Positions 37,652-45,911 of a stretch of DNA of 64,000 nt are shown here, piece by piece. The position numbers and the translations under genes were made by a program. Positions within the stretch are counted from its first letter, which is position 1. Each line of letters opens with the position of its first letter. Source of the stretch: Desmonostoc muscorum FACHB-395 (GTDB lineage Bacteria > Cyanobacteriota > Cyanobacteriia > Cyanobacteriales > Nostocaceae); the NCBI RefSeq assembly GCF_014698035.1, contig NZ_JACJSF010000010.1:62001-126000 (forward strand). Reading direction: 5' to 3'. The notes beneath the pieces were generated by a model. It ran no database searches, was not told where the DNA came from, and worked only from the letters and a program-made list of their open reading frames with translations.

Positions 37652-37667
37652 TGTGTACGTAGACACA
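37652..37667. promoter_or_regulatory. CRP-like palindrome upstream of the GH57 gene
   Basis: TGTGT-N6-ACACA has the 5-6-5 spacing of CRP-family operators (consensus TGTGA-N6-TCACA) and lies 114 bp before the GH57 start. Cyanobacteria have cAMP receptor proteins, and carbohydrate genes are plausible targets. This rests on pattern only. Confidence 0.3.
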
Positions 37668-37781
37668 CTATATTTAACTCAATTGAAAACTATTCTTACG
37701 ATCCCCATAAAGTCTTAAAATATTGTTAATTTCAGCCAAACCTCTCGACCTTCAACTTACAAGTATCACCCCAAAATCACT

Positions 37782-39371
37782 ATGTCTATCGGCTACGTCG
37801 CGCTTGTACTCCACGCACATCTGCCCTTCGTTCGTCACCCGGAAAGTGACTACGTGCTGGAGGAAGAATGGCTCTATGAAGCCATCACAGAAACCTACAT
37901 TCCATTATTGAAAGTATTTGAAGGCTTAAAGCGAGACGGTATCGACTTTAAAATCACGATGAGCATGACACCTCCTCTCGTGTCAATGCTCCGCGATCCT
38001 CTGCTTCAAGAACGTTATGAAGCACACTTAGCCCAACTAGAAGAACTTATAGCACTAGAAGCAGAACATAATGTCAACAACGGGCATCTTCGTTATTTAG
38101 CCGAACATTACGCTACTGAGTTTAGCGAAGCGCGTCAGCTATGGGAACGCTACGACGGTGACTTGGTGACAGCTTTTAAAGGGTTCCAAGACAGTAACAA
38201 CCTGGAAATCATCACTTGTGGCGCTACTCACGGCTATTTGCCGTTGATGAAAATGTATCCAGAGGCGGTGTGGGCGCAAATCCAGGTAGCTTGCGAGCAT
38301 TACGAGCAAAACTTTGGACAAGCACCTAGAGGCATTTGGTTGCCGGAATGTGCCTACTATGAAGGTTTAGACCGGATGCTAGCCGATGCGGGGTTACGCT
38401 ACTTCCTCACAGATGGGCATGGCATCCTTTACGCCCGTCCCCGTCCGCGCTTTGGGACTTATGCGCCAATTTATACAGAAACTGGTGTTGCTGTCTTTGG
38501 TCGAGATCATGAATCTTCCCAACAGGTATGGTCTTCTGAGGTGGGCTATCCTGGGGCGGCGGAATATCGAGAATTTTATAAAGATTTGGGCTGGGAAGCA
38601 GAATATGAGTACATCAAGCCCTACATCATGCCCAATGGCCAACGGAAAAACACGGGCATTAAGTATCACAAAATTACAGGGCGTGGCTTAGGGCTATCAG
38701 ATAAGGCACTCTACGATCCTTATTGGGCTAAAGAAAAGGCAGCAGAACATGCTGATAATTTTATGTATAACCGAGAGCGGCAAACTGAGCATCTCTATGG
38801 TATAATGCAACGCCCGCCAATTATCGTTTCGCCTTATGACGCAGAGTTATTTGGACATTGGTGGTATGAAGGCCCCTGGTTCATCGATTACCTATTCCGC
38901 AAGTCGTGGTATGACCAAAAAACATATCAAATGACCCATTTAGCAGACTATTTGCGAGATCAGCCAACGCAGCAAGTCTGTCGTCCTTCACAGTCGAGTT
39001 GGGGTTTCAAGGGTTTCCACGAATATTGGTTGAACGAAACCAATGCGTGGATTTATCCGCATTTGCACAAAGCTGCTGAACGGATGATTGAAATCTCGCA
39101 TTTGGAACCAGAGGATGAATTGCAGTGGAAAGCGCTTAACCAAGCGGCGCGGGAACTGCTATTAGCACAATCTTCTGACTGGGCATTTATTATGCGGACG
39201 GGAACAATGGTACCCTATGCAATTAGACGGACGCGATCGCACCTAATGCGATTCAATAAGCTCTATGAAGATGTGAAAGTCGGTAAAGTTGACAGTGGTT
39301 GGCTAGAAAAAGTCGAATTAATGGATAATATCTTCCCCGAAATCAACTATCGCGTCTACCGTCCGCTATAG
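37782..39371 (+). CDS. GH57 family 1,4-alpha-glucan branching-type enzyme
   Basis: A 529-residue cytosolic glycoside hydrolase family 57 protein, of the group that includes alpha-glucan branching enzymes. The five family regions are visible, with HAHLPFVRHPE at the start, the presumed nucleophile Glu in GIWLPECAYYEG and the acid/base Asp in SPYDAELFGHWWYEGPWF. The likely role is in glycogen structure, alongside the GH13 branching enzyme; the activity is inferred from the family. Start ATG at 37782. A long regulatory spacer precedes it. Confidence 0.88.
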   Translation: MSIGYVALVLHAHLPFVRHPESDYVLEEEWLYEAITETYIPLLKVFEGLKRDGIDFKITMSMTPPLVSMLRDPLLQERYEAHLAQLEELIALEAEHNVNNGHLRYLAEHYATEFSEARQLWERYDGDLVTAFKGFQDSNNLEIITCGATHGYLPLMKMYPEAVWAQIQVACEHYEQNFGQAPRGIWLPECAYYEGLDRMLADAGLRYFLTDGHGILYARPRPRFGTYAPIYTETGVAVFGRDHESSQQVWSSEVGYPGAAEYREFYKDLGWEAEYEYIKPYIMPNGQRKNTGIKYHKITGRGLGLSDKALYDPYWAKEKAAEHADNFMYNRERQTEHLYGIMQRPPIIVSPYDAELFGHWWYEGPWFIDYLFRKSWYDQKTYQMTHLADYLRDQPTQQVCRPSQSSWGFKGFHEYWLNETNAWIYPHLHKAAERMIEISHLEPEDELQWKALNQAARELLLAQSSDWAFIMRTGTMVPYAIRRTRSHLMRFNKLYEDVKVGKVDSGWLEKVELMDNIFPEINYRVYRPL

Positions 39372-39398
39372 CCTCACATAAAAATAATCAACAGCAGT

Positions 39399-39420
39399 AG
39401 GGTGGGCATTGCTCACCCTA
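39399..39420 (+). terminator. Hairpin after the GH57 gene
   Basis: TAGGGTGGGC and GCTCACCCTA pair around a short loop 28 bp after the stop codon. There is no strong T-run. It may be a dispersed palindrome used as a 3' end. Confidence 0.5.
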
Positions 39421-39441
39421 TATTAGTAGTGAGGAGCATTT

Positions 39442-39624
39442 ATTTTACCAACAACAGAGCAAGCCTTAGCTTGTGTAAGGGTTTGTCAAATGCTGTCAAA
39501 TCTTTACAAAGACATCCGCTTATTTCGCTTTGACGACAAAATCGGAAAAATTTATATTTTATCTGCGGATGAACTGCAAATCATTGTTTATCCCAATGGC
39601 GAATGGGAGTTTGTCAATAAATAG
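39442..39624 (+). CDS. Small DUF6888-like protein, apparently ATT start
   Basis: The frame reads PTTEQALACVRVCQMLSNLY, then IRLFRFDDKIGKIYILS and IVYPNGEWEFVNK to TAG at 39622. I recognise this as close to the DUF6888 small proteins of cyanobacteria, about 60 residues. The frame has a stop (TGA) at 39430 and no ATG, GTG or TTG before the conserved PTTEQA block. GAGGAG at 39431-39436 is an excellent ribosome binding site five bases before an ATT at 39442. Either ATT is the start, or an ATG mutated to ATT and the product now starts at the ATG at 39490 (44 residues). Confidence 0.6.
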   Translation: MLPTTEQALACVRVCQMLSNLYKDIRLFRFDDKIGKIYILSADELQIIVYPNGEWEFVNK

Positions 39625-39801
39625 ATTACCAGCGACGTATACATCTGGGTGATTTTGGAAATAAATCCGTAGCGCATTTCTTGCATAAGTCGTTTACTAG
39701 CAGTTAATAGCGTTTCATTTTAATAATGATACAAATACGTTGGTAGGCGTACAGCAATTTGTATAAGTCCCAAATTTCTAAATTTCGTGTAACTAACGTT
39801 A

Positions 39802-39826
39802 AAAAAGACAGGCATATTGCCTGTCC
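39802..39826 (-). terminator. Intrinsic terminator of petC-petA
   Basis: GACAGGCA and TGCCTGTC form a perfect eight-base-pair stem with a three-base loop. On the minus strand it is followed by six T. It lies 26 bp after the petA stop codon, a textbook rho-independent terminator. Confidence 0.88.
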
Positions 39827-39851
39827 TAAAAATAATGATTTAGCAAAGAAT

Positions 39852-40853
39852 TTAGAAATTCATCTCAGCAGCTTGAACTTTCTCAACCTGCTTCTTCTTC
39901 AGCACAAGCATAACTTGAGCCAACATTACAAGAGCTGTGAATGCAATCATCCATTTGACTCTAGAGGCATCTTGCAGTACGATTTCTGCATCTATTTGAC
40001 CGAATCCACCGACGTTCGGGTTGTTGGTCAAAGCATCACCAGTCTTAACTGCTTGCCCTTCGGAAACAATCAGGTCTGGCCCTAAAGGAACCGTATCAAC
40101 AACAACATCGCCAGATTCAGGTTGGATGTTTACTAGATATTTGACGTTACCATCTCCATCTTCCTCTTTGGCAATCTTGGTAATTGTGCCAGTCGCGGAA
40201 GCGTTGTAAACAGAGTTGTTGCTCTTTTCGCCAGTAGGATAAACTTGTCCGCGTCCCCGATTACCACCTACGTGAACTGAATATTTACCGAAGTGGATGT
40301 TTTTGTCGGTTGCGGGGTTGGGAGAAAGAACTGGGAAGATGATTTCCTGATACTGTTCACCAGGTAAGGGGCCGACGATGACGACATTTTCTTTGTCTTC
40401 GCTGTAGGGTTGGAAGGCAGTGTCGCCAATTTCTTCTTTAAGTTCCTCAGAAATACGGTCTTCGGGAGCAATCTTAAAGCCTTCAGGTAGCATCAGTACA
40501 GCACCGACGTTCAAGCCAACCTTAGAACCATCAGCACCAACTTGCTGGGCGGATAGATCGTAAGGGATTTTCACTATAGCTTTGAATACAGTGTCAGGTA
40601 GAACCGATTGAGGAACTTCTACTTCTGTAACTTTGGCGGCTAGGTGACAGTTGGCACAAACAATCCGCCCGGTTGGTTCGCGGGGGGTTTCGGGATAGGT
40701 TTGCTGTGCCCAAAATGGATAGGCGGCAGCTGATTGGGGAAGGGCTAGATCGCTGGTGAAGTAAAATGTCACAGTGGCGATCGCTATGAGCAATGTTTTT
40801 ACGATCGCTCTAGCACTGCGAGTTAACCTCGCTGTTCGGAAAACATTTCTCAT
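39852..40853 (-). CDS. petA: Apocytochrome f
   Basis: c-type cytochrome subunit of the cytochrome b6f complex in the thylakoid, carrying electrons from Rieske to plastocyanin or cytochrome c6. About 333 residues. A signal peptide ends with SAAA before mature YPFWAQQ, whose Tyr is the axial haem ligand. The haem site is CANCH, the large and small luminal domains follow, and the C-terminal anchor is about [20 protein letters not shown]. The start at 40853 ([10 protein letters not shown]) matches relatives; the longer frame from 40868 adds MPLLE. Second gene of petC-petA. Confidence 0.97.
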   Translation of the reverse strand: MRNVFRTARLTRSARAIVKTLLIAIATVTFYFTSDLALPQSAAAYPFWAQQTYPETPREPTGRIVCANCHLAAKVTEVEVPQSVLPDTVFKAIVKIPYDLSAQQVGADGSKVGLNVGAVLMLPEGFKIAPEDRISEELKEEIGDTAFQPYSEDKENVVIVGPLPGEQYQEIIFPVLSPNPATDKNIHFGKYSVHVGGNRGRGQVYPTGEKSNNSVYNASATGTITKIAKEEDGDGNVKYLVNIQPESGDVVVDTVPLGPDLIVSEGQAVKTGDALTNNPNVGGFGQIDAEIVLQDASRVKWMIAFTALVMLAQVMLVLKKKQVEKVQAAEMNF

Positions 40854-40878
40854 CTCTAATAAGGGCAACGATTGAATT

Positions 40879-40950
40879 TGTCATTAGTCATTGGTCATTA
40901 GTCATTAGTCATTAAGCCCTGAACAAAGGACGAATGACTAAGAACTAAGG
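40879..40950. repeat. Heptamer array between petC and petA
   Basis: TCATTAG/TCATTGG heptamers (TTAGTCA type) followed by inverted AATGACT/GACAAA-like units occupy the intercistronic gap of petC-petA. It may form a processing or stabilising hairpin in the dicistronic mRNA. Confidence 0.8.
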
Positions 40951-40959
40951 ACAAAATTA

Positions 40960-41499
40960 TTAACTCCACCAAGGTGCATCACCGGTGCGGAAGTCGGTTT
41001 CTGTCCAAGGGGTCAAAACGATTTTGTCGTCGCTTACATTGGTATGGGCTAAAGCCAAAGACAGTGGTGCTGGGCCCCGAACAACCTTACCGGTTTCGTC
41101 ATACTGGGAACCATGACAAGGACATTTAAATTTGTTCTCAGCAACGTTCCAGGGGACGACACAACCTAAGTGAGTGCAGATGGCGTTAATGCCATAATCT
41201 TTGATAGCTTCTTTGCTGTCTACCACAATATAGGTAGGATCTCCCTTAAGTCCTTGGACTAGGTTGCGATCGCCTGCATTCCGGTTTTCTAGAAATTTGG
41301 TGACGCTAACATCGTTACCTAACTCATCTTTTGCCGTTGTACCGCCACCAGCACCACCAGCAGCTGGTGGAATAAAGTAGTTGACAACGGGATACAATGC
41401 ACCCAGAGCTACTCCAGTGACAGTCCCAAAAGTGAGCAGATTCATGAACTGACGACGACCCATATCGGGCACGTCTGCTGATTCAGAAAATTGAGCCAT
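40960..41499 (-). CDS. petC: Rieske iron-sulfur protein of cytochrome b6f
   Basis: 2Fe-2S subunit of the b6f complex, oxidising plastoquinol on the luminal side. The 179-residue protein has a twin-arginine-type N-terminus (GRRQFMNLL at about 15-23), a membrane helix (about 24-45), a Gly-rich hinge, and the cluster boxes CTHLGC and CPCHGS. Export through the Tat system is expected; tatC lies about 1 kb away. The first gene of petC-petA, with its promoter in the 216-bp gap to the divergent DUF3067 gene. Confidence 0.97.
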   Translation of the reverse strand: MAQFSESADVPDMGRRQFMNLLTFGTVTGVALGALYPVVNYFIPPAAGGAGGGTTAKDELGNDVSVTKFLENRNAGDRNLVQGLKGDPTYIVVDSKEAIKDYGINAICTHLGCVVPWNVAENKFKCPCHGSQYDETGKVVRGPAPLSLALAHTNVSDDKIVLTPWTETDFRTGDAPWWS

Positions 41500-41727
41500 A
41501 ATCTACGCGCTCTTTGTGTATTTTGTTAAGCATTTTGACAAAAGTACTGTACTTGAGGAACTCTTGTCTAAGTCGAAATGCTAGCGCTCACAACGATGCC
41601 ATACTTCTTTGTTCCAAGATATAAAAAGCATCTTTTCTGTTAGCATTACATTTCTTTATATCCTTATCATACTGGAGTCACGGAACTTAACATCATAACT
41701 AAATGTAAAATCTGATTGAGAAAAGCT

Positions 41728-42036
41728 ATGACAGGACAGGAATTACGTCAGATGTTGCTTGATAAGTGGGGATATTCTTATGATGTCCAGTTCCGGCGGG
41801 CACAGGGAAAGATATTTTTGCAAGTAATGTGGAAATATCTGGAGCAAGCTTCTTTTCCCTTGAGTGAGGTGGAGTACCAAGAACATCTTGACAGCATTGC
41901 TAATTATCTCCATGCTTTGGGCGGGTCAACGCAAGTACAAACATTTATTGCCCAAACACGCGATCGCCCCCGGCTTGGTAAAGCTGTTAGCATTCCTCTA
42001 GATTTGGGTGAACGTTCTTCGGAATGGATATTATGA
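41728..42036 (+). CDS. DUF3067 family protein
   Basis: A roughly 102-residue soluble protein beginning MTGQELRQMLLDKWGYSYDV, with the conserved blocks FLQVMWKYLEQASFPLSE and QTRDRPRLGKAVSIPLDL. Conserved in cyanobacteria and plants; function unknown. It is divergent from petC. A TTG at 41716 would add four residues, but the ATG at 41728 gives the family start. Confidence 0.82.
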   Translation: MTGQELRQMLLDKWGYSYDVQFRRAQGKIFLQVMWKYLEQASFPLSEVEYQEHLDSIANYLHALGGSTQVQTFIAQTRDRPRLGKAVSIPLDLGERSSEWIL

Positions 42037-42108
42037 CCTGTTATTGCATTAACATTAATAATTTCTTGGGTAATCACAGTGTTTTTTATACAAAAATACC
42101 ATAATGTC

Positions 42109-42441
42109 CTATAAAACTCTTTTGCCCACCGCTACATCTCTATCAGGCTGAATTAATACAACTTCTCCATCATCTAAAACTACTCCCAAGACTAAAACTT
42201 CGGAGATGAAATTGGCTATTTGACGAGGTGGAAAGTTAGTCACAGCTAATATTAATCTGTTGATTAATTTCTCTTGGTCATAAAGTTTAGTAATTTGGGC
42301 ACTAGATTTTTTAATGCCCAAATCGCCAAAATCTATCCACAATTTATAAGCTGGTTTTTTTGCTTGAGGAAATTCTTCGACTTTAATGACTTTGCCAACA
42401 TGAATCTCGATTTTTTCAAAATCACTATAGCTAATAAACAT
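42109..42441 (-). CDS. csaA: CsaA-type tRNA-binding protein
   Basis: A 110-residue OB-fold tRNA-binding domain protein (EMAP/Trbp111 type), starting ISYSDFEKIEIHVGKVIKVE, with FPQAKKPAYKLWIDFG and AVTNFPPRQIANF. CsaA of Bacillus was described as an export-related chaperone and binds tRNA; the role in cyanobacteria is not established. Just downstream of tatC on the same strand, which fits an export link, but this may be incidental. Confidence 0.88.
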   Translation of the reverse strand: MFISYSDFEKIEIHVGKVIKVEEFPQAKKPAYKLWIDFGDLGIKKSSAQITKLYDQEKLINRLILAVTNFPPRQIANFISEVLVLGVVLDDGEVVLIQPDRDVAVGKRVL

Positions 42442-42486
42442 TTGCTCAAAAACTCAGCATTAAAATCTTTTTACCTATTTTCTATG

Positions 42487-43281
42487 TTATTTGCCTGTAA
42501 GCTTCACCAGCCCAACACCACCGAAATAAAGCCCTAAAACGGCTCCTGCTAAAAGACTTTGAGTTAGAGGATCAGTCGAAGGTGTAAGCACGGCTCCTAA
42601 AACTACTGCTCCCATAATCACGTAACGCCAACCAGAAACCATCCGTTCAGACGAGACAATATTCAAATTACCGAGCAACAATTGGATGATGGGAATTTGA
42701 AATGCTAAACCAGTGCTGAATAACAGTAGCAGCACAAATTCAAAATATTTATCTATCGACCAAAGTTGTTCAACTACATCTGCTCCGTAGCTGATGAAAA
42801 ATTTCAAAGCTGCGGGGATAAGGAGTAAATAAGCAAATGCTAAACCCGCACCAAACAGTACACTCGAACCCAAAACCACAGGCCCCAGTAAACGGCGTTC
42901 GCGGCGAGTCAATCCTGGAAGCACAAATTGGATAATTTGGTAAAGAATGAAAGGGCTAGAAAGTACTAAACCAGTGTAGGCTGCAACTTTGAAGGAGACA
43001 AAGAAATATTCTCCGGGTGCAAGTTGGAGAAATTTTACTCCTTGCGCTGGAACCTCAAGCAGCTGGACAATCGGCTTAACGGCAAAGAAACAGCCAATAA
43101 TACCTATCGCTACGGCAATCAGCGAATAGAAAATGCGCTGTCGTAACTCTTCTAGGTGGTCGAAAAGGGACATTTCGACTTCATCGGGCAACTCATTAAG
43201 AGGATCTGTGTCTGAATTGCCATATCCTTCTGGATCGATGTTGGGAACGTTTACAGTATCTACGTCTTGTAAAGGCGGCAT
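42487..43281 (-). CDS. tatC: Sec-independent protein translocase TatC
   Basis: Central membrane component that binds twin-arginine signal peptides. The 264-residue protein has a hydrophilic N-terminus (about 1-40) with [10 protein letters not shown] and six membrane helices. The conserved first-loop region is about [18 protein letters not shown], and the [11 protein letters not shown] segment is also typical. It lies near petC, whose product is a Tat substrate, and is followed by csaA at 45 bp. Confidence 0.96.
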   Translation of the reverse strand: MPPLQDVDTVNVPNIDPEGYGNSDTDPLNELPDEVEMSLFDHLEELRQRIFYSLIAVAIGIIGCFFAVKPIVQLLEVPAQGVKFLQLAPGEYFFVSFKVAAYTGLVLSSPFILYQIIQFVLPGLTRRERRLLGPVVLGSSVLFGAGLAFAYLLLIPAALKFFISYGADVVEQLWSIDKYFEFVLLLLFSTGLAFQIPIIQLLLGNLNIVSSERMVSGWRYVIMGAVVLGAVLTPSTDPLTQSLLAGAVLGLYFGGVGLVKLTGK

Positions 43282-43777
43282 GAGTCAGCTAGTAGGCAAC
43301 ATTTATAACTGAGTGCTAAGTAATAAGCAAGATTTTTCACTTAGGACTTGGAACTCAGCACTCTTCATTATTTTATCCGGGGAATGCAGCCACCATGATA
43401 TGTTTTTGAATGCTGTGGGTTTTTTGTCCTGTTTTTTAGGGTTGCATCTGCATAAGTTAGTAGGAAGCCATCTTGTAGGCAATGCCTAACCTAAAAAAGG
43501 GTGGAACTGATAATTTAGAAATCACGTCTCTGCGGCTAGTAGTCTGTCCCATTAATTTTGCTAGGTTTGTAGTAAGCACTTTAGTGCTTGAATATTTGGG
43601 GACTAAAGTCCTCACTACAAGCGTATTTACCCCTCAAATTTAATGAGACAGACCACTAGTAGCGCTGGGTAAATTCACACAACATCAACATATAATACTC
43701 AGTTTTAAAAATCCGGTTCATCAAGGTGGCATCTATACATACATAGCGCAATCGGAAATTTTTAGCTGAGGTTGAGT
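43282..43777. other. Spacer with a MITE between tatC and a divergent small gene
   Basis: About 500 bp without a gene. The main content is a 124-bp inverted-repeat element at 43536-43659. The last 100 bp should contain the promoter of the small secreted protein gene. Confidence 0.5.
43536..43659. mobile_element. 124-bp MITE with about 20-bp terminal inverted repeats
   Basis: Left end CTAGTAGTCTGTCCCATTAA; the right end, reverse complemented, reads CTAGTGGTCTGTCTCATTAA, 18 of 20 identical. Inside, the halves (TTTGTAGTAAGCACTTTAG... and ...GACTAAAGTCCTCACTAC) can also fold. No coding capacity; a non-autonomous element. Confidence 0.78.
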
Positions 43778-44008
43778 ATGAAACGGACAATTTGCATTGT
43801 CATGATGGCATTGCCTGTTTATTTATACAATGTTGGACTAAGTAATAGTCTTAGTAGTGATGTGACAATTGTCAAAAACCAGCCTCCGATAATAGCTGCT
43901 CTAATTGCTTACAGTACAAATGCTCCGTCACGCATATTACCTTGGCAAATATCAGCTAGAGATGACCAAACTGAAGATTGTCTTCGGTTTGGTACTTGCA
44001 AAGATTGA
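43778..44008 (+). CDS. Small secreted hypothetical protein
   Basis: A 76-residue protein beginning MKRTICIVMMALPVYLYN, a plausible signal peptide or membrane anchor, followed by a short hydrophilic part ending DCLRFGTCKD with two Cys. I do not recognise it. Start at ATG 43778; an in-frame TTG at 43772 is less likely. Upstream GAGG (43768-43771) could be the ribosome binding site. Its reality depends on homologues elsewhere. Confidence 0.45.
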   Translation: MKRTICIVMMALPVYLYNVGLSNSLSSDVTIVKNQPPIIAALIAYSTNAPSRILPWQISARDDQTEDCLRFGTCKD

Positions 44009-44009
44009 T

Positions 44010-44115
44010 ATTAATTGGGAATTGCCAATTGGGAATGGGAAATTGGGAATTGGGAACTTGTACTGAGCGCAGTCCTTGGCGCAGCCTCTTGTAGAGAAGT
44101 ATTGGGAATTGGTGA
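44010..44115. repeat. TTGGGAA heptamer array with palindromic insert
   Basis: TTGGGAATTGCCAATTGGGA-type units run to about 44057. They are interrupted by a GC-richer segment with TGAGCGCAG and GGCGCAGCC, then resume as ATTGGGAATTGG at 44100. The layout suggests one repeat inserted into another. Confidence 0.6.
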
Positions 44116-44147
44116 TTCGTAGTCCAAATTATAAAAAAAGAAAATTA

Positions 44148-45005
44148 ATGGTTGTAGAACATCAACGTACAGTGGTGGTTACGGGAGCATCAACAGGAAT
44201 TGGCCAAGCGTGTGCTTTGCTTTTAGACCAGTTGGGCTTCTCTGTTTTTGCTGGCGTGCGTCAAGATATTGATGCTCAAACACTTAAGCAGAAAGGATCA
44301 CCAAGACTCATTCCAATTTTTTTAGATGTTACTGATGCTGAATCGATCGCAGCTGCGGTTGATAAGGTAACAAATGAAGTCGGTGGTACTGGAATTTTAG
44401 GTTTAGTGAATAATGCCGGAATTGCTATCCCTGGGCCTTTAGAATTATTAGCGATCGCAGAATTTCAACACCAGATGCAGGTTAATGTCACCGGACAATT
44501 AGCAGTGACACAAGCATTTCTTGGTCTTTTACGCCAAAGTCGGGGCCGAATTATCAATATGGGTTCCATTGCTGGTAGGAGTCCTACGCCGTTCTTGGGG
44601 GCTTACAATGCTTCTAAGTTTGCCCTGGAAGCACTCACTGATGTCATGCGGATGGAATTACGTCCTTGGGGAATCTCGGTTTCAATTATTGAACCTGGTT
44701 CCATTGCTACCCCAATTTGGGAAAAGTCCCTAAGTCAATCTGAGGTAGCACAGCATGACTTACCACAATCGGCACAAAATCTCTACGGTCAAGCAATGAA
44801 TATTGTCCGCAAGAAAATGCAGATTCTCGCATCTAAGGGAATTTCTGCGGATATTGTCGCTCAGACTGTTGTTCATGCGCTTACTGCAAAGCAACCCAAG
44901 ACGCGCTATCTGGTTGGCTCAGATGCCAAACTCGGAGCGGTGCTAAAGCATATTTTGCCTGATAAGCTACATGACCAGATAATTTTATACTCAATGGGAT
45001 TGTAG
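44148..45005 (+). CDS. Short-chain dehydrogenase/reductase (SDR) family
   Basis: A roughly 285-residue classical SDR. The cofactor motif TGASTGIG, NNAG, and the catalytic Ser (GSIAGRS) and Tyr-x3-Lys (YNASK) are all present. The substrate is unknown; it resembles retinol-dehydrogenase-like and 17-beta-HSD-like SDRs with C-terminal extensions. The frame is open from 44076, but the first 24 residues are translated repeat, so the ATG at 44148 (MVVEHQRTVVV) is chosen. Confidence 0.88.
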   Translation: MVVEHQRTVVVTGASTGIGQACALLLDQLGFSVFAGVRQDIDAQTLKQKGSPRLIPIFLDVTDAESIAAAVDKVTNEVGGTGILGLVNNAGIAIPGPLELLAIAEFQHQMQVNVTGQLAVTQAFLGLLRQSRGRIINMGSIAGRSPTPFLGAYNASKFALEALTDVMRMELRPWGISVSIIEPGSIATPIWEKSLSQSEVAQHDLPQSAQNLYGQAMNIVRKKMQILASKGISADIVAQTVVHALTAKQPKTRYLVGSDAKLGAVLKHILPDKLHDQIILYSMGL

Positions 45006-45031
45006 ATTAGCGATCGTCAATACTTCAGGGG

Positions 45032-45326
45032 TAGGGCGTGTTTTCAAACTACTCGTTTAGCCTCCTAATTTTTTAGATCCCCCTAAATCCCCCTTAAAAA
45101 AGAGGGGGACTTGAAGAGATTTTTACCCGGATTTCTCACGCATAGTGTAGGCAGAGGAGTGTGGGGAGTGTGGGGAGTGTGGGGGGTAAGACTTCTTCCC
45201 CATCCTCCCACACTCCCCACACCTCCCATACCCCTTGGATTTCTCACTTGTGAGAAATCCAGGTTTAGCCCCACTGACTTTTATAAGGCGGGTTGGGGGG
45301 ATCTAAGACTTTGAAAACACGCCCTA
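45032..45326. mobile_element. Nested MITE with perfect 17-bp terminal inverted repeats
   Basis: TAGGGCGTGTTTTCAAA (45032-45048) and its exact reverse complement (45310-45326) bound a 295-bp element with TA at its outer ends, as expected for IS630/Tc1-type insertion. A second inverted pair, AGATCCCCC (45075-45083) and GGGGGGATCT (45295-45304), is nested inside. The centre has GTGGGGAGT 9-mers (45156-45186) and a complementary C-rich arm (45197-45233). No transposase gene is present. Confidence 0.78.
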
Positions 45327-45344
45327 GTCACTCTGAATTTAAAA

Positions 45345-45450
45345 GCTGTCATGAACAAAAGCATGGTTTTCATCAATAAAAGCATGGTTTTCATCAAAAA
45401 AATCATGCTTTTCATCAATAAAATCGTTCTTGTCATCAACAAAATCGTTA
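45345..45450. repeat. 21-bp tandem repeat
   Basis: About five units of consensus GCATGGTTTTCATCAATAAAA start at about 45345 (partial), 45361, 45382, 45403 and 45424; later units drift (TCGTTCTTGTC...). The period is seven codons, and two reading frames remain open. Confidence 0.8.
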
Positions 45451-45476
45451 TTTTTGTAACTAGAGGCAGAATCTAG
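45351..45476 (+). CDS. Possible 41-residue heptapeptide-repeat peptide
   Basis: The ATG at 45351 opens a frame across the 21-bp repeat: MNKSMVF, INKSMVF, IKKIMLF, INKIVLV, INKIVIF, then VTRGRI and TAG at 45474. Each unit has a polar-basic N/K part and a hydrophobic part, giving a basic hydrophobic helix or strand repeat. No good ribosome binding site is seen, and it may be a by-product of the repeat. Confidence 0.25.
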   Translation: MNKSMVFINKSMVFIKKIMLFINKIVLVINKIVIFVTRGRI

Positions 45477-45911
45477 TCAACCATTAACTCTAAATTGAAG
45501 TTGTAATTAACCAACGCTTTTGCTAAAAGTCTTATGTTGCAAGGATTGTAGATTATTCTCTCGCAAAAATGATAAAAGTTCTTTAATAATTCAAGCTGAT
45601 GACCAGTTCAAGAGAGCTACAAGATTGTACTTCACAGTACCTTTTTTTATGTTGGATATTTTTAATATTGATAAGATGAGCTTATTGAATATTAGATAAT
45701 TTTGCTGTTTGTACTTATAGTAGTATTTTTGCTTACTTTAACTAAAATCTCAGCATTACTATGTGCTACATCTAACTTATGTACAAACAATTATCCGAAA
45801 TTCTGCTAGTTTAGTTAGTAGTTTGATTAAAATAAAGCATAAATTTCCTAAAATCAATATATTTATTCAGTAAATTTTGTCATCCTCATTCTTGAGTGAA
45901 CTTGATTAGTT

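Larger units (their letters stand above)
36857..37781. other. Repeat-rich spacer between rsgA and the GH57 gene
   Basis: 925 bp without a convincing gene. Inverted copies of one element lie at 36862-36897 and 37186-37215 (GCGATGTCTAC...CCTACGCAC). A composite palindromic repeat lies at 37318-37425 and includes the 23-base identity to the DUF4335 insert. The last 150 bp are AT-rich and contain a CRP-like palindrome at 37652-37667. Confidence 0.6.
45006..45911. other. Accessory spacer with nested MITE and 21-bp repeats
   Basis: 906 bp between the SDR gene and the STAND pair. It holds a 295-bp inverted-repeat element (45032-45326), the 21-bp tandem repeat (45345-45450), and then about 430 bp of very AT-rich sequence that probably contains the promoter of the STAND pair. 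Confidence 0.6.

Noticed and set aside
43772..43777. TTG-led extension of the small secreted protein
   Set aside because: The ATG two codons later gives a normal signal-peptide start.
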